Of a DNA stretch of 64,000 nt, positions 11,501 through 21,363 are shown piece after piece (positions within the stretch are counted from its first letter, which is position 1; each line of letters opens with the position of its first letter). The notes under the pieces were generated by a model. That model worked only from the letters and a program-made list of their open reading frames with translations. It had not been told where the DNA came from and did not search any database. The position numbers and the translations under genes were made by a program. This stretch comes from Phlegmacium glaucopus (lineage: Eukaryota > Basidiomycota > Agaricomycetes > Agaricales > Cortinariaceae), in contig MU130012.1 in NCBI GenBank assembly GCA_015039465.1, forward strand, positions 241,752 through 305,751. The letters are read 5' to 3'.

Positions 11501-12248
11501 GCGATCAACGTACAAATTGTCTATACGACAAGTCCGTTAATGCGGCAGTCCGTCGGCAGTCTGGCTATCATAGCCCTGTCCCTTGTCATATGTGCAGAAA
11601 GGTCGGCACCTTCACACATGAGTCGCATCCCCATACAATACCCAGTTGGTATCGGTCAATAGTTGGTAACCGGTCCTGTCCGGCAACTCTGAATCCGTAG
11701 CTTCAGATTGGGTAGTAAGATAATTAACGGGGTAGTGGGTGTACACCTTTTAGGACAACGGTCTACAGCGCTGATAGCCTTACCTTATCACGTCACATGA
11801 TCGAAGTCCATACCCTATGATCGTCGGTTCGACTCCCTTAGGCTGCAAAACTCTGGTGGACTCTTACCAGACTTAATCTGGTGAATTCCACCAGACTTGT
11901 CCAGTGGACTCTGCTGGACTCTGCTGGACTCTGGCAGACTCTGGCAGACTCTGCTGGACTCTGCTGCAGTCCAGCAGAGTCTGCCAGAGTCTGCCAGAGT
12001 CTGCTATCTGATCAGAATCTGACCACTCATTTTTCCGAGTGAAATCTGATGAGTTCTGACCAGAATTGAAATTTCAAGAAAATAAATCTTATAATATACA
12101 AATGTTTGATAGCAATTTTGTGTTGCTATCAAAATCATGTATTTTGTTCAGTCTGCGGGGTGCAATCACATGACCACATGTGATGTGGTCGTCACTTGTT
12201 TGTTGAATTCTTCCTCTGTTTCCCACACCATCACACGGCAGTAACGAC

Positions 12249-12281
12249 GACCACAGACGATGCTGTGCATCGTCTGTGGTC
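12249..12281. repeat. Perfect inverted repeat (15-bp arms, 3-nt loop)
   Basis: GACCACAGACGATGC, TGT, then the exact reverse complement GCATCGTCTGTGGTC. It lies directly before an intron-like stretch (GGTAAGT at 12289, TACTAAT, AACAACAG). Confidence 0.85.
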
Positions 12282-12434
12282 ATAAAAAGGTAAGTCGGTC
12301 ATTGTATCAACCTTTAATATATACTAATACCCATTACACAACAACAGCAACAAATACACAAACGACAACGGCAGCACAACAACGGCAGCACAACAACGGC
12401 AGTACAACAACGGGTGCACGACGACGTAGCAATG

Positions 12435-12504
12435 GTAACCCCCCCTCACTGGGGGGTATTTTTATTTTATTCTATTCTAATCCACTACTAACATGTTATA
12501 ATAG
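12435..12504 (+). other. Hairpin-led intron-like module (best example)
   Basis: GTAACCCCCCCTCACTGGGGGG forms a C6/G6 hairpin whose first bases read as a 5' splice site. An AT-rich stretch follows, then the branch-site sequence TACTAAC (12486-12492) and ATAATAG (AG at 12503-12504). Both flanks are CAACGACG-type low-complexity DNA. Splicing is not proven. Confidence 0.55.
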
Positions 12505-13130
12505 GTCATAGACAACAAATAACAACGATAAAAAACAACCAACAACGCGTACCATGACACCCACACACGTACAACACCCACCCACATACGACGTCACCCA
12601 GACGTGTCCAGCTCCACCCACACGTGTGCAACAACACCCGGACCCATAGGACAACATCCTGACACATACAACAATACCCAGACATGTCCAACGGCACCCA
12701 GGCACGTACGACAACACCAGACGCGTATGAAGACCCCCCAGATACAACCCATACACCTCCAGCGACACCCAGACGTGTACAAAGACCCCCCAGACGTGTA
12801 CAACATCACCCATACACGTGCAGACATGTACAAAGACCCCCCGGATGCGTACAACGTCACCCATACACGTGCAGACGTGTACAACGACACCCACACACGT
12901 GCAGACATGTACGACGGCACCCGGACGCGTACGATGTCACCCATACACGTGCAGACCTGTACAACAACACCCGGACGCATACAAAGGCCCCCAGACGCGT
13001 GCGACAACGCGTATGACGACACCCTCATACGTTCAACAATACCCAGACGCGTAAAAAGAGACCAGCGGCTACCTCCCTCCCTCATTTTTTGCTACGACGA
13101 CGAGAAAACCCCTTACAGGTTCTCTATTTA

Positions 13131-13220
13131 TTTTTTTACTTTTTACTTTTTACTTTTTACTTTTTACTTTTTACTTTTTACTTTTTACTTTTTACTTTTT
13201 ACTTTTTACTTTTTATTTTT
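13131..13220. repeat. Heptanucleotide microsatellite (TTTTTAC)n
   Basis: About twelve near-perfect head-to-tail copies of TTTTTAC inside element F. Confidence 0.95.
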
Positions 13221-14386
13221 TATAGGCCACGAAAATAACACCAGCAACCCCTCTCACAGGGGTATTTATTTTGCTATTTTTATGTTATTATATTAATGAA
13301 ATAAATAATATTGAATTTTTTGTATCCAAGAAAATTCACAGTATAGAAGTTCTACTTAGAAATTAGTGTCCAATTAATTAGACTCTGATCAGATCTTGTG
13401 GGGGACAGTAAAGTACTGCAATTTTGATGGTATTCCAGCATAAATGAAATAGAGTCTGATGGAGTCTGCCAGACTCTGCCAGACTCCATCAGACTCCATC
13501 AGACTCCACCAGACTCTGCCAGACTCTGCCGGACTCCATCAGACTCCATCAGACTCTGCCAGACTCTGCCAGACTCCACTGGACTCCAATGGACTCCAAT
13601 GGACTCTGCCGGACTCCACCGGACTCCAGTGGACTCCACATAGTCCACCAGACTCCACCTGGACTCCACTGGAGTCCAGTATGTGACAGGATGTGACATA
13701 CTGGACTCCAGTGGAATCCGGGTAGAGTCTGGTGGATTATGTGGAGTCCACTGGAGTCCGGCGGAGTATGTGGGGGACTGTAAAGTACAGCCCTTGTGCA
13801 AAAACTTGTACTTCCGAAGACATCGCTCAATTTTTGCTCGACAATCTTTACAAACGATTTGGACTCCCTGACAAGATGATCTCTGATAGAGACCCTCGAT
13901 TTACCGCCAAAGCCTTCAAAAATCTTTTCAAACTACTCGGAATCGAACATGCGAAAACAACGGCTTTTCACCCTCAGTCTGACGGGACAACTGAACATTT
14001 CAACCAAGAGATCAAAGCATATCTCTCCATTTATTGCTTTGACAACCCGACAAACTGGTTATCCGCCTTACCTACGCTCAAATTTACCCATAACAATCGA
14101 AGACACTCTGGACGAACACGAACTCCTTTCGAACTGATCATGGGATCATCTCCAATCTCCATTCCCCTTTCATTCGAAAACACACAATTCCCCTGCTGTT
14201 GAAGAACGAACACAGAAATTAATCAAAGACCGAGAAGAAGCTCTGGCAGCACACGAACTAGCAAGACACCGAATGGAAAACAGGATCAAATCGAACTTTA
14301 AACCATTCCGAGAAGGACAACTAGTCTGGTTAGACTCCAGAAACTTAAAGACAAATTACAACAAAAAGATCGCACCGAAACAATGA

Positions 14387-15099
14387 TGTACCTGCGGTGG
14401 GGACAGACCACAAGTAGTACATAGTTCATGGGGTTGATGTAGTTCTCTTCAGTAGGTGATAGTGAGGTTTTATGAGGTGCGAAGGTTTGCTTTAAAGTGC
14501 GAGATAATGCGCAGAAAAAGTGAAGCCTGCAGGATGATTTTGAAGGAGTGCAAGTGTAGCTTAGTACAACATTCCAAAGGTGGGATCAAAAGTGTGGTAA
14601 TTCGTCCATTCTGCTGTCTTCCATTACCCTACTTGCTACTGCTAATAATATAGTAACTAGCAATAGCTAAGTGCGGAAAGGTGAAACAGGAATGTAAAAT
14701 GTGGGTTAAAGCGGAGTCACATGGGTCCAGTATTTTGGGAATGAAACATAGGAGATAAGAGCCAAATAAAGAGACAAGATGAAAATAAAGGTGATGAGTA
14801 ATACAGTCACCTGAGTGACCTTTGTTTGAGTCGTGTTTACTGATTGCAAGAACAGCTGGCAACTGCAAATGATAATGCGAATGTTGGTGATGACTGCAAG
14901 CATCTGCAATGATCTGCAAGTGTTCTGCAAGTATGTGCGAGTATGTGCGATGACCTGTGATGACCTGTGATGATCTGTGATGACCTGCAATGATCTGCAA
15001 GTATCCACAACAATATGTGAGCATCCACGAGTATACTGCAAAGGTTGTGAAACCGCAAAAATGGTGTGTTTACATCCCTAGACGTCTCCTGGGTCCTAT
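14387..15099. mobile_element. Element J: 0.7-kb insertion between integrase and chromodomain
   Basis: Pol reads KKIAPKQ up to CAATGA (14381-14386) and resumes with CAACGA (15100-15105) encoding QR then EGPF, so CAA(T/C)GA is the target duplication. The left copy carries a C-to-T change at the CpG. The insert is non-coding. It contains a tandem of GATGACCTGTGATGACCTGT type words (14930-15010). No inverted ends were found, so the class is unknown. Confidence 0.65.
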
Positions 15100-15453
15100 C
15101 AACGAGAAGGACCATTTCTTATCGAAAAAGTCCTTGGACCCCTCACATACCAAGTGAAACTCCCTGAAACATGGAAGATTCACAATGTCTTTCACACATA
15201 CCTCCTCATGCCATACATCAAAAACGAAGTACACGGACCGAACTTTCTGAAACCTCCTGCCAAAATCATCGACAGAGAAGAAGAATATGAAGTCAAAGCC
15301 ATTATTGGACACAGAAAACGAGGACGAGGATATCAATTCAAGATCCGATGGAAAGATTACCCGATTTCCGAAGCAACATGGGAACCAGAGTCACACATCA
15401 AAAACGCAGACGACACGCTGTCGCTTTATAAACAAACCCATCACCTTGTTTAG

Positions 15454-15667
15454 AACAGCTTCGAAAACATGCGCTACACTTCTTACCAACACGAATGTGT
15501 CGATGAAGACTTCTTAAAGTTCATTGACGTCATCGCCAAAATTGCTGATGAGTTTGAAGATATAAAACTGGCCCTCAAGAAGCAAAGAGACGACAACTTC
15601 ACCCTCCCTGAGTTCGACTTCGAAATTGCATATTCTCAAATCAACTACAATTTCTCCCTCACAAACC
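15454..15667 (+). pseudogene. Short acidic ORF after pol (possible start of extra chromovirus ORF)
   Basis: Frame from ATG 15469: MRYTSYQHECVDEDFLKFID.. with a helix-forming, coiled-coil-like stretch (DEFEDIKLALKKQRDDN). It overlaps the start of the next ORF in another frame. It may be a separate small ORF or the N-terminus of the zinc-knuckle ORF after a frameshift. Confidence 0.35.
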
Positions 15668-16339
15668 ATGCCTCGAACCCCATCATCATCCTCTTCCTCC
15701 CATTCTGCTCATATCCAACCCCCGATTTTTGACTTCACCCACAAAGAATTTTCCTCCTATGTACAAACCAGACACGACATCAACAATCTCATACCTTTCC
15801 TTCAACCAAATGCTGTCCTTTACACCAAATTTCTTTATTTTCACCATGTCGACCAAGCAATCATACGGGCAAAACAAGAACTTGAATATCTGGAAACACA
15901 AGCCGACACCTTATACGACAACATGGCCGGTTGCGGACTGGTCTGACACATCGAACCGTTTATCAGACTTAAAAGACGAAACCCTATTGGCTCACAACGA
16001 CATTCTCCTTACCCCGGACAACAAACATTTTCCCCCCTTCCTCTTCCTGACTTGACCACTTCTGGTTCTCGACTCAACCCCATTGTCATCGACAACGACA
16101 ATGAAATTCTTGTTCAACGTCACTGTTCTCTTTGCAACACTGACGGTCATACATCTCGACGATGTTATACTCTGGGTGATGGATCACGAATCGTTCTATC
16201 AGAAGACTTTCCACCACTGAATGTATATCAACGCTGCAACAACTGTTTTGAAGACGGTCATGGCTGGCAACATTGCCCACTCGAACAACGAGAAGGATTG
16301 TTCTTAGAGTCAAAGTCAAATTCAGAGTCTTCAACATAA
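15668..16339 (+). pseudogene. Extra 3' ORF of the chromovirus with two CCHC zinc knuckles
   Basis: ATG 15668 gives MPRTPSSSSSSHSAH, a Ser-rich start, then a helical middle (DQAIIRAKQELEYLETQAD). A TGA at 15944-15946 is the only interruption; the same frame continues to TAA at 16337-16339. The C-terminal half has two knuckles: CSLCNTDGHTSRRC and CNNCFEDGHGWQHC, both C-x2-C-x4-H-x4-C. The ORF lies between the chromodomain stop (15453) and the polypurine tract, so it belongs to the retrotransposon. Zinc knuckles normally sit in Gag; a second pair here suggests an accessory nucleic-acid-binding protein. The function is inferred only. Confidence 0.65.
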
Positions 16340-16350
16340 AACGGGGGTAA

Positions 16351-16448
16351 TGTTACGAACTTTCTTTTCTTTTTCTTATCTCCACCGAACACATGCCCGT
16401 TTCACATACACACACGCTATGCTCTCTTTTTGTCTCTGCTCCACATGC
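16351..16448 (+). repeat. 3' LTR remnant of the chromovirus
   Basis: TGTTACGAACTTTCTTTTCT onward matches 5990-6079 and continues GCTCCACATGC as at 7190-7200, then stops abruptly at 16448. The remaining LTR is deleted. Confidence 0.85.
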
Positions 16449-18398
16449 ACCGCCCATTTAGACCTGGACGAATACATGACGACAAATGAATAAGAATGAA
16501 TAAATGAACGGACAACCAACAACTCCGAGTCAACAGATGATGAATGGCTGAATGGATGACAAATGACTGAATGGATGAATAAACATGGACGGACGACAAT
16601 GAATGAATCACGATGATGAGCACTACCCGGAGGTATGTTTTATAACTCTAACTTAACTCTAATCTAAACTACAACAGACGAATGGCAACCAACAAATGAT
16701 GCTGCCAAACGACAATGACAAATGAACGACAACAAACAAGCAACAATGACAAATACATGACGACAATGAATGAACAACGATGAACAAATGATGAGTGAAT
16801 GACCGCAAACAACGAGTGAATGACGACCAGCCAATGACTGTGACAACGAGCGAATGTGTTACATTCTGTCTTACGTTACTCCAGTCCAGCTCCGTCGGAG
16901 CTGTCTCCGGTAGTCCGTACTCCGTACAGTGCCTTCCCTTATATCCCGAACTACTCTTCCTATGTTCAACTCCGAGACTTCTCCGTGTCATCCCGGTTCC
17001 TCCGTCTATACTCCAAACCCATTATCACTTCTTCACCACTACCACTATTCTTTGTCATCATCTTTCCCATCATCAGTCAGCATACCCGCCATGGATTATT
17101 CACCCAAGAATGCAGAACCTTTCCGGGAGCAGAACGCAGCACTTATATTTATCTTTTATATTTCGGTTGCTATTCCTTTATTTATTTAAGTACTCGAAAC
17201 TTGTATGTTTTCCCTCAGTTCGAATATCAACTTAGTTTCCTCCTCTTGTTTTTCCTCTAAGTCACTGAGGTCTTCCGACTTGTTACTTCCTCTTCCGTTC
17301 CAAAATCAGGACACCTTAGGAGCTGGGCGGCACAGCACACACGCTGAGGCCAACGTCCTTTCCGGGTTACTGTTCCGGTTCCGTTCCGTCTGTTCCGGAG
17401 TAACTCCGACGTGACTCCTTTGTTTTAAACTTAACAGAATGACGATGAATGGATGCACAACAAATGAACAGACGACTAATGGATGGAATTGATGGATGAT
17501 GAACGTTCGGATGATAACTTAGGAGTGTCATAAGCAACATCATGGGCCAAGGTACGCCAGCTGTCGCTCATAAAATACTTTGTGATTCATTTATCTTCAA
17601 GTTGACAGCCTGACCTGCGTTTTTGGAACCATCACTGTAATCCCTGACAGGTATGTTTTAGTACACTATGATGACAACACCCAACGACAGCATCCCCTCT
17701 CATAGTGGGTTATTTTTTGTATTTTATTAATGCTATAGAGTATCTCATACCCTACCGTTGTCGCGCACCAATACTGATTGGTAGCGTGAGAAGAAAGCTT
17801 AAAAGTCACCATCATGAAAATAAGCGGACTTTGAATTTGCTTACCTATTTTGGAAGCGGCCCTGAATCGCGTTCCTGGTCAACAAAACCATTCGTTCAAC
17901 GATAACATCCTCATCGCTCATCATATCCTCAATGTCTTCCACTATGCTGTCCATCATTTACACTATCGACATGCTCCTTAACATCTACCATCCATTTGTT
18001 CCTTGGCTAGCGATTCAACAAAGCGATCAATCTACTATTCGCATCGGTCATCGGCTCGCATTTGATCGCATCTATGGCCCATCATTTCAAGAACGGCCCG
18101 TTTATGGACGCATCAGCTACATCTCCCATTATGTCAAAGGCTTTGTCATCGTTGTTGTGGCTATGGACCCACAAGTCTTCTCCTCAGCTATCTATCTTGC
18201 CATACCTCGCTCCTGGATCTCACTCAGTCCCCTATCCTCACTCATCTACCTCTTATCTTATCATTCACTGCCAAAACCATCATTCACGCGGTACCTGAAG
18301 CCTTCCCACCCTCTTTATGACAATTTAGGAAGTCCAGGAGGATCACGACTAAGCAGGAATTGCAGATGAATCAGCAGCAGAGGATTATTCTCGCAGTG
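16449..18398. other. Element B internal DNA: CAA/ATGA-rich low complexity, intron-like modules, one unexplained ORF
   Basis: 16449-16860 and 17430-17520 are built from AATGAACGACAACAA and GAATGGATGA words. Intron-like modules occur at 16623-16677 (CTACCCGGAGGTATGTTTT.., ending CTACAACAG), 17640-17660 (CCCTGACAGGTATGTTTTAG) and 17689-17720 (CCCCTCTCATAGTGGG then AT-rich). An open frame at 17932-18369 (145 aa, YHPFVPWLAIQQSDQSTIRI..) resembles nothing I know and may be chance. Confidence 0.4.
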
Positions 18399-19090
18399 TG
18401 TCAAGTGTTATCAAGGCTGCGCGACATGGGATCATGGGCAAGTAGTATTTTCTCGGGAACAAGGCTGCGCCTTTCAAGTGTTGACTCAGGACCTTTCACA
18501 TTTTTGACATGACCACACGCCTATGGAGTCGATATATTTTTGCTATTGGACTATGTACACTGCCTTCTTTTCTTTTCTCTCGCACTTTGACACTTTACAG
18601 ATTTTTTTATTGTTCCTTCTTCTTTTCCATTGTTCTTTTCTTCTCGCAGCTGTCCTCTCTTTATCTTTCTTCCTTTGACAGCGCGTACTTCTTTCTTTTT
18701 ATTGTTTTACATAGCCTCATCCTTAGGGTATAAATACTGCTCTTTTGTACCAGGATAGGTAGTTCAGTTCAATTCATTCTTACCCCCCACTTTCATCATC
18801 TCAGTGGAATTCCAGTGAATTCCTCCCTCAAGTTCGCTTTTTCAGTCCTTTAACTGTCAATCTATCCCCACTGTCAATTACTATAGTCTTGCTGAAGACT
18901 CCCTCTTATTCTTCCTCATCCTCTTCCTTAACCCCTCTGAGTTCGCTTTTTCAGTCCTTTACTGTCAACCCACTGTCAACTGCTATAGTCTTACTGAAGA
19001 CTCTTCCTCATTCATCCTCATCCTCCTCACCTCTACTCTTGCTCCCTACCTCTGTGTGATACAAGTCAAGGTTACACCTTCCCTAAACGA
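18399..19090 (+). repeat. LTR-like / promoter-like segment with TATA box and 118-bp tandem duplication
   Basis: The segment starts TGTCAAGTGTTATCAAGG. It has a TATAAATA at 18729-18736 and then a duplicated block of about 118 bp: AGTTCGCTTTTTCAGTCCTT occurs at about 18831 and 18940, each followed by ACTGTCAA..CTATAGTCTT.CTGAAGACT. It could be a solo LTR of another retrotransposon; no second copy or clear end was found. Confidence 0.35.
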
Positions 19091-19376
19091 ACAACAGGGA
19101 GGCTTTTGACTTAAAGACTAGTCCATTGCTCTCTGGTTGGTGTTTTATAACAACACAAACAACGATTTATACCGTACCAAAATAATATAATTTAAATGTT
19201 TTTTTATCGGTTCAACAGTTCAAACCGGACCTAGAATCGGACTGAACCGACAGAACCGGTTCTGGTTCAGTTCAGCAGGGACCTTTCGGTTCGGTTCTCG
19301 GTTCTTCAAAAATGGTTGAAGAACTGAACTGAACCGAACTTTGGCATCACTAGAAAATAGAGACCTACCAGCTACT

Positions 19377-19450
19377 TTTGTTAAGGTTTGGTTAAGGTTT
19401 GGGTAAGGTTTGGGTTAAGGTTTGGTTAGGGTTTTATTAAGGTTAGGGAG
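19377..19450. repeat. Degenerate TTAAGGTTTGG / TTAGGG-like repeat
   Basis: Seven or so imperfect GGTTTGGTTAAGG-type units within the right end of element A. They resemble a degenerate telomeric repeat but are not a clean TTAGGG array. Confidence 0.5.
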
Positions 19451-19560
19451 GTATATAGTGTCCATTCTGCTCAGATCTGACCATCTGAGCAGATCCGCTC
19501 AGAATGCCTGCCAAATCTGCTCAGATCTGATCAGATCTGGTGGATCACAGCAAAGACCTC

Positions 19561-20570
19561 TGAAGAAGGTACAATTCCCAATATTATTTCATTGATACAT
19601 CTCACAATTATGTTGTATTTTGTAGAAGAGGTGGAGCGACCGCAATATCATATAAAGAAAGGCTTGAGTTCTGGTTCATTCAAGTCAGTGGATTATCCCC
19701 CGATGCAGCAAATGGATCCGATTATGCGTTGGAACCCTTCAAGAGTGATGGGGTTCACACTTTTGTGGGCCCAGTCAAATATGCCCGGAAATAGTGACGA
19801 AAACTACGAATCCAATGATGTTGATTCCTCCTCACTGCATAGCGTTGGGGCGAAAGATTACACAATGGCCAATTTATCAATTAACAATCCTACACCTTCC
19901 CCTACAGCAAGGTATCAACATTATCCTGACGTCGCTATGCATCTTTCCGTGCCTCCACATTTCTCTAGGGTGAAGTCTGATCCCGAGATCGCTCTGCAAC
20001 CAAATACACCTGAGGTGGATTACCCAATAAGTTCCTCACATACATCCGACTTGAGCCCCTACAATAACCGTCTTCACTCTTACTCCAATCCGTCCCTGGC
20101 TCCTCACATGAAAGAGTCGACTATGGTCAACCCCCTTGCCAAATTAGCTCCAGGCCAACAAGTTGACATTTATGGAAACAACGATCCAAACATGCCTCCA
20201 CCCGCATCAAATTTGGAAGATGGCAGAAATGTACATTTATTCAATATGGAAAACAAAACACAACAAACTACATTCAATGAATGGCGCTCGTTGGATGAGC
20301 CTGTTGATACAGTGGATCGAAGCAGTTCTAATCATCTGGAAAGGTTTCAGCCTGGGCCTCACAAAGAACTTGGTATGTGTATCGTCGATATTTCGTGCAT
20401 ACAGAGTCTGAATAACATACAGTCAAAATACATGTTTTAATTGCGGCGGAAGGTGCTCTGAAACATGTAACTGATTCGAGGAGGACAGCCGAAATCAATG
20501 CGGCTTTCCAAGATCTAAAAATTCTGAAATCTGAGTATCTGGTTCTTGCAGGATTTAATGAAGCTCTTAT
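19561..20570 (+). pseudogene. Zn2Cys6-type gene, middle part, between element A and element D1
   Basis: After the second TGAAGAAG copy the exon ends at a donor (GTACAATTCC, 19569) and resumes at 19626 (EEVERPQYHIKKGLSSG). The exon to 20372 encodes a long Ser/Asn/Pro-rich region (SINNPTPSPTARYQ; SHTSDLSPYNNRLHSYSN), as expected of a disordered regulator. Intron 20373-20422 joins HKEL to VKIHVLIAAEGALKHVTDSR in phase. The following exon is helical (RRTAEINAAFQDLKILKSEY) and reaches GFNEAL, where D1 is inserted at 20571. The region has no known enzyme motif. Confidence 0.65.
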
Positions 20571-20817
20571 GCATCAGCAAAATCAGGGATTTCCCATAGT
20601 TTGTCATAGTTATGTCACACAAAATTATAGTAGCCTATAGTCACGTCACACAAAATTATAGTATCTTATAGTATTCAACAGTCACATCACCATAACTATA
20701 GTAAGTTATAGTTTCATAGTATTCACGTTGCGCACACCAGTGCTATCTAGCATAGTCTAGTTTCATCACTCTGTCACGTCACACATTTTTCGAGATTTTT
20801 CATTAAGTTAAATAAAC

Positions 20818-21363
20818 TAGTGATGGTCAAGGGTAACCCCGGGGTGGAATTAGGCTGACCCTTACCCTTACCCTCCAAAAACCCTTACCCTTGGCTGAGG
20901 GTAAGGGTTTTGGAGGGTAAGGGTAAGGGTTTCTGAGGGGTTGGAGGGTAAAAAACCCCAGCAGGGTTTAGTGCAAGGGTTTGGTCCAAATCCTTCCTCA
21001 AGCTTTGTAATCCAAAGGAGCCTTCAAAGTAGCTATTATTTAAAACATGTTCAGGGTGTTAAAGGTGTTTAGCAATAGATTTTAAATGAAATAGAGAGGG
21101 TTTGACTAGTATTTTAAGCTACTGATTGTTGTGAAAGCAGTGAGGCCTCTTTAGATTGCTTTTTCTCTGATTTAAAGTCAATTTTACAGATACACAACAG
21201 TTAGATCACTCTGATATCAGAGAAATAAAAATTCCCAAAAATACCCTGACCCCTCCAGAAGGGTAAGGGTTTTTCAAGGGTCAAAAAATCTGTACCCTGA
21301 CCCTGACCCTCCTTACCCTTACCCTTGTACCCCAGGGGTTTCCCAAACCCCTGCCCATCACTA
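20818..21363 (-). mobile_element. Element C2: 0.55-kb hAT-like MITE inside D1 (TSD AAATAAAC)
   Basis: It is the reverse-orientation copy of C1. It begins TAGTGATGGTCAAGGGTAAC and ends ..AACCCCTGCCCATCACTA. The 8-bp AAATAAAC occurs at 20810-20817 and 21364-21371. The sister element D2 still has the empty site (GTTAAATAAACCAACCC at about 24529), which proves the insertion. Confidence 0.88.

Larger units (their letters stand above)
11268..13790. mobile_element. Element F: 2.5-kb DNA transposon in the integrase gene (TSD CCCTTGTG)
   Basis: The 8-bp flank CCCTTGTG is at 11260-11267 and 13791-13798. The ends are inverted: left GGACTGTACACTCCCCCACA, right (reversed) CTGTACTTTACAGTCCCCCA, continuing into ACATACTCCGCCGGA on both. 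The terminal motif resembles that of element A (CAGTACTTTTCTGTCCCCCA), so A and F belong to one family. Subterminal arrays of GGACTCTGCTGGACTC type fill 11870-12005 and 13450-13780. A second copy of the terminal motif (TGTGGGGGACAGTAAAGTAC, about 13397-13416) suggests a further decayed element inside. The middle is non-coding, with ACACGT-rich low-complexity DNA at 12505-13070. Confidence 0.8.
8611..15453 (+). pseudogene. Chromovirus pol: protease, RT, RNase H, integrase, chromodomain (disrupted)
   Basis: Protease: IDSGADGKFID (8740s), then TGA at 8863-8865 and 8911-8913, then LLVTGLGKHKIILGATWL. Frameshifts near 9190 and 9350 lead into RT ([28 protein letters not shown] near 9858). A TGA at 10124-10126 falls between GFGNFY and RFIRHF, where Arg is expected; another at 10406-10408 lies inside RNase H. 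The integrase zinc finger (HPGEL..CSNCQQFK) and first catalytic Asp (SMDLI) precede element F at 11268. The second Asp (SDRDPRF) and the Glu (TTEHFNQ) follow it at 13799-14202. An extra C near 14192 shifts the frame. After element J come REGPFLIEKVLGPLTY and a chromodomain (EYEVKAIIGHRKRGRGY..WEPESHI, 15280-15420). Removing F plus one TSD copy restores the frame. Confidence 0.85.
5990..16448 (+). mobile_element. Degenerate Ty3/gypsy chromovirus, interrupted by at least three insertions
   Basis: Order: 5' LTR, gag with CCHC knuckle, protease, reverse transcriptase, RNase H, integrase, chromodomain, extra 3' ORF, 3' LTR remnant. The first 90 bases of both LTRs are nearly identical (TGTTAC(A/G)AACTTTC..). 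A purine-rich tract AAAACGGGGGTAA lies directly before the 3' LTR. The 3' LTR stops after about 98 bp. Insertions split the 5' LTR (6080-7184), the integrase (11268-13790) and the pol C-terminus (14387-15099). The frame also carries several TGA stops at expected Arg positions and three frameshifts, so this copy is dead. No TSD can be read because the right end is truncated. Confidence 0.88.
4521..19352. mobile_element. Element B: hAT-like transposon inserted in element A (TSD GAAAATAG)
   Basis: It starts TAGTGATGCCAAAGTTCAGT at 4521 and ends with the inverted form (..GAACTTTGGCATCACTA) at 19352. The 8-bp flank GAAAATAG is repeated at 4513-4520 and 19353-19360. Just inside the ends, GAACCGAGAACCGAA-type subterminal repeats occur on both sides (about 5150-5280 and 19205-19340). 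It contains C1, the chromovirus and about 3 kb of low-complexity DNA with intron-like modules; no transposase frame was recognised. Confidence 0.8.
4380..19560. mobile_element. Element A: outermost hAT-like DNA transposon of the nest (8-bp TSD)
   Basis: The left end begins CAGTACTTTTCTGTCCCCCA directly after TGAAGAAG (4372-4379). The right end (..GGTGGATCACAGCAAAGACCTC) is directly followed by TGAAGAAG (19561-19568). The right end matches the inverted left end at about 15 of 22 bases, so the terminal repeats have decayed. Both ends carry subterminal GATCTGATCAGAT and TTCTGCTCAGA motifs (4403-4500; 19467-19540), as hAT transposase-binding regions often do. Apart from its ends the 15.2 kb is mostly element B and its passengers; no transposase of A is seen. 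The 8-bp TSD supports hAT-like transposition. Confidence 0.75.

Noticed and set aside
11161..11700. 179-aa frame crossing the left end of element F
   Set aside because: It starts in an alternate frame of integrase and reads through the transposon border.
12089..12121. CAATTTTG near 12114 as a TSD partner for the CAGTACTTTACT-type end at 13416
   Set aside because: No matching inverted terminus follows 12121, so the 8-mer match may be chance.
12496..13296. Overlapping 130-230-aa frames in element F (THVQTCTTTPGR.. type)
   Set aside because: Low-complexity ACACGTGCAGACGTGT DNA is open in several frames on both strands; no domain and no start context.
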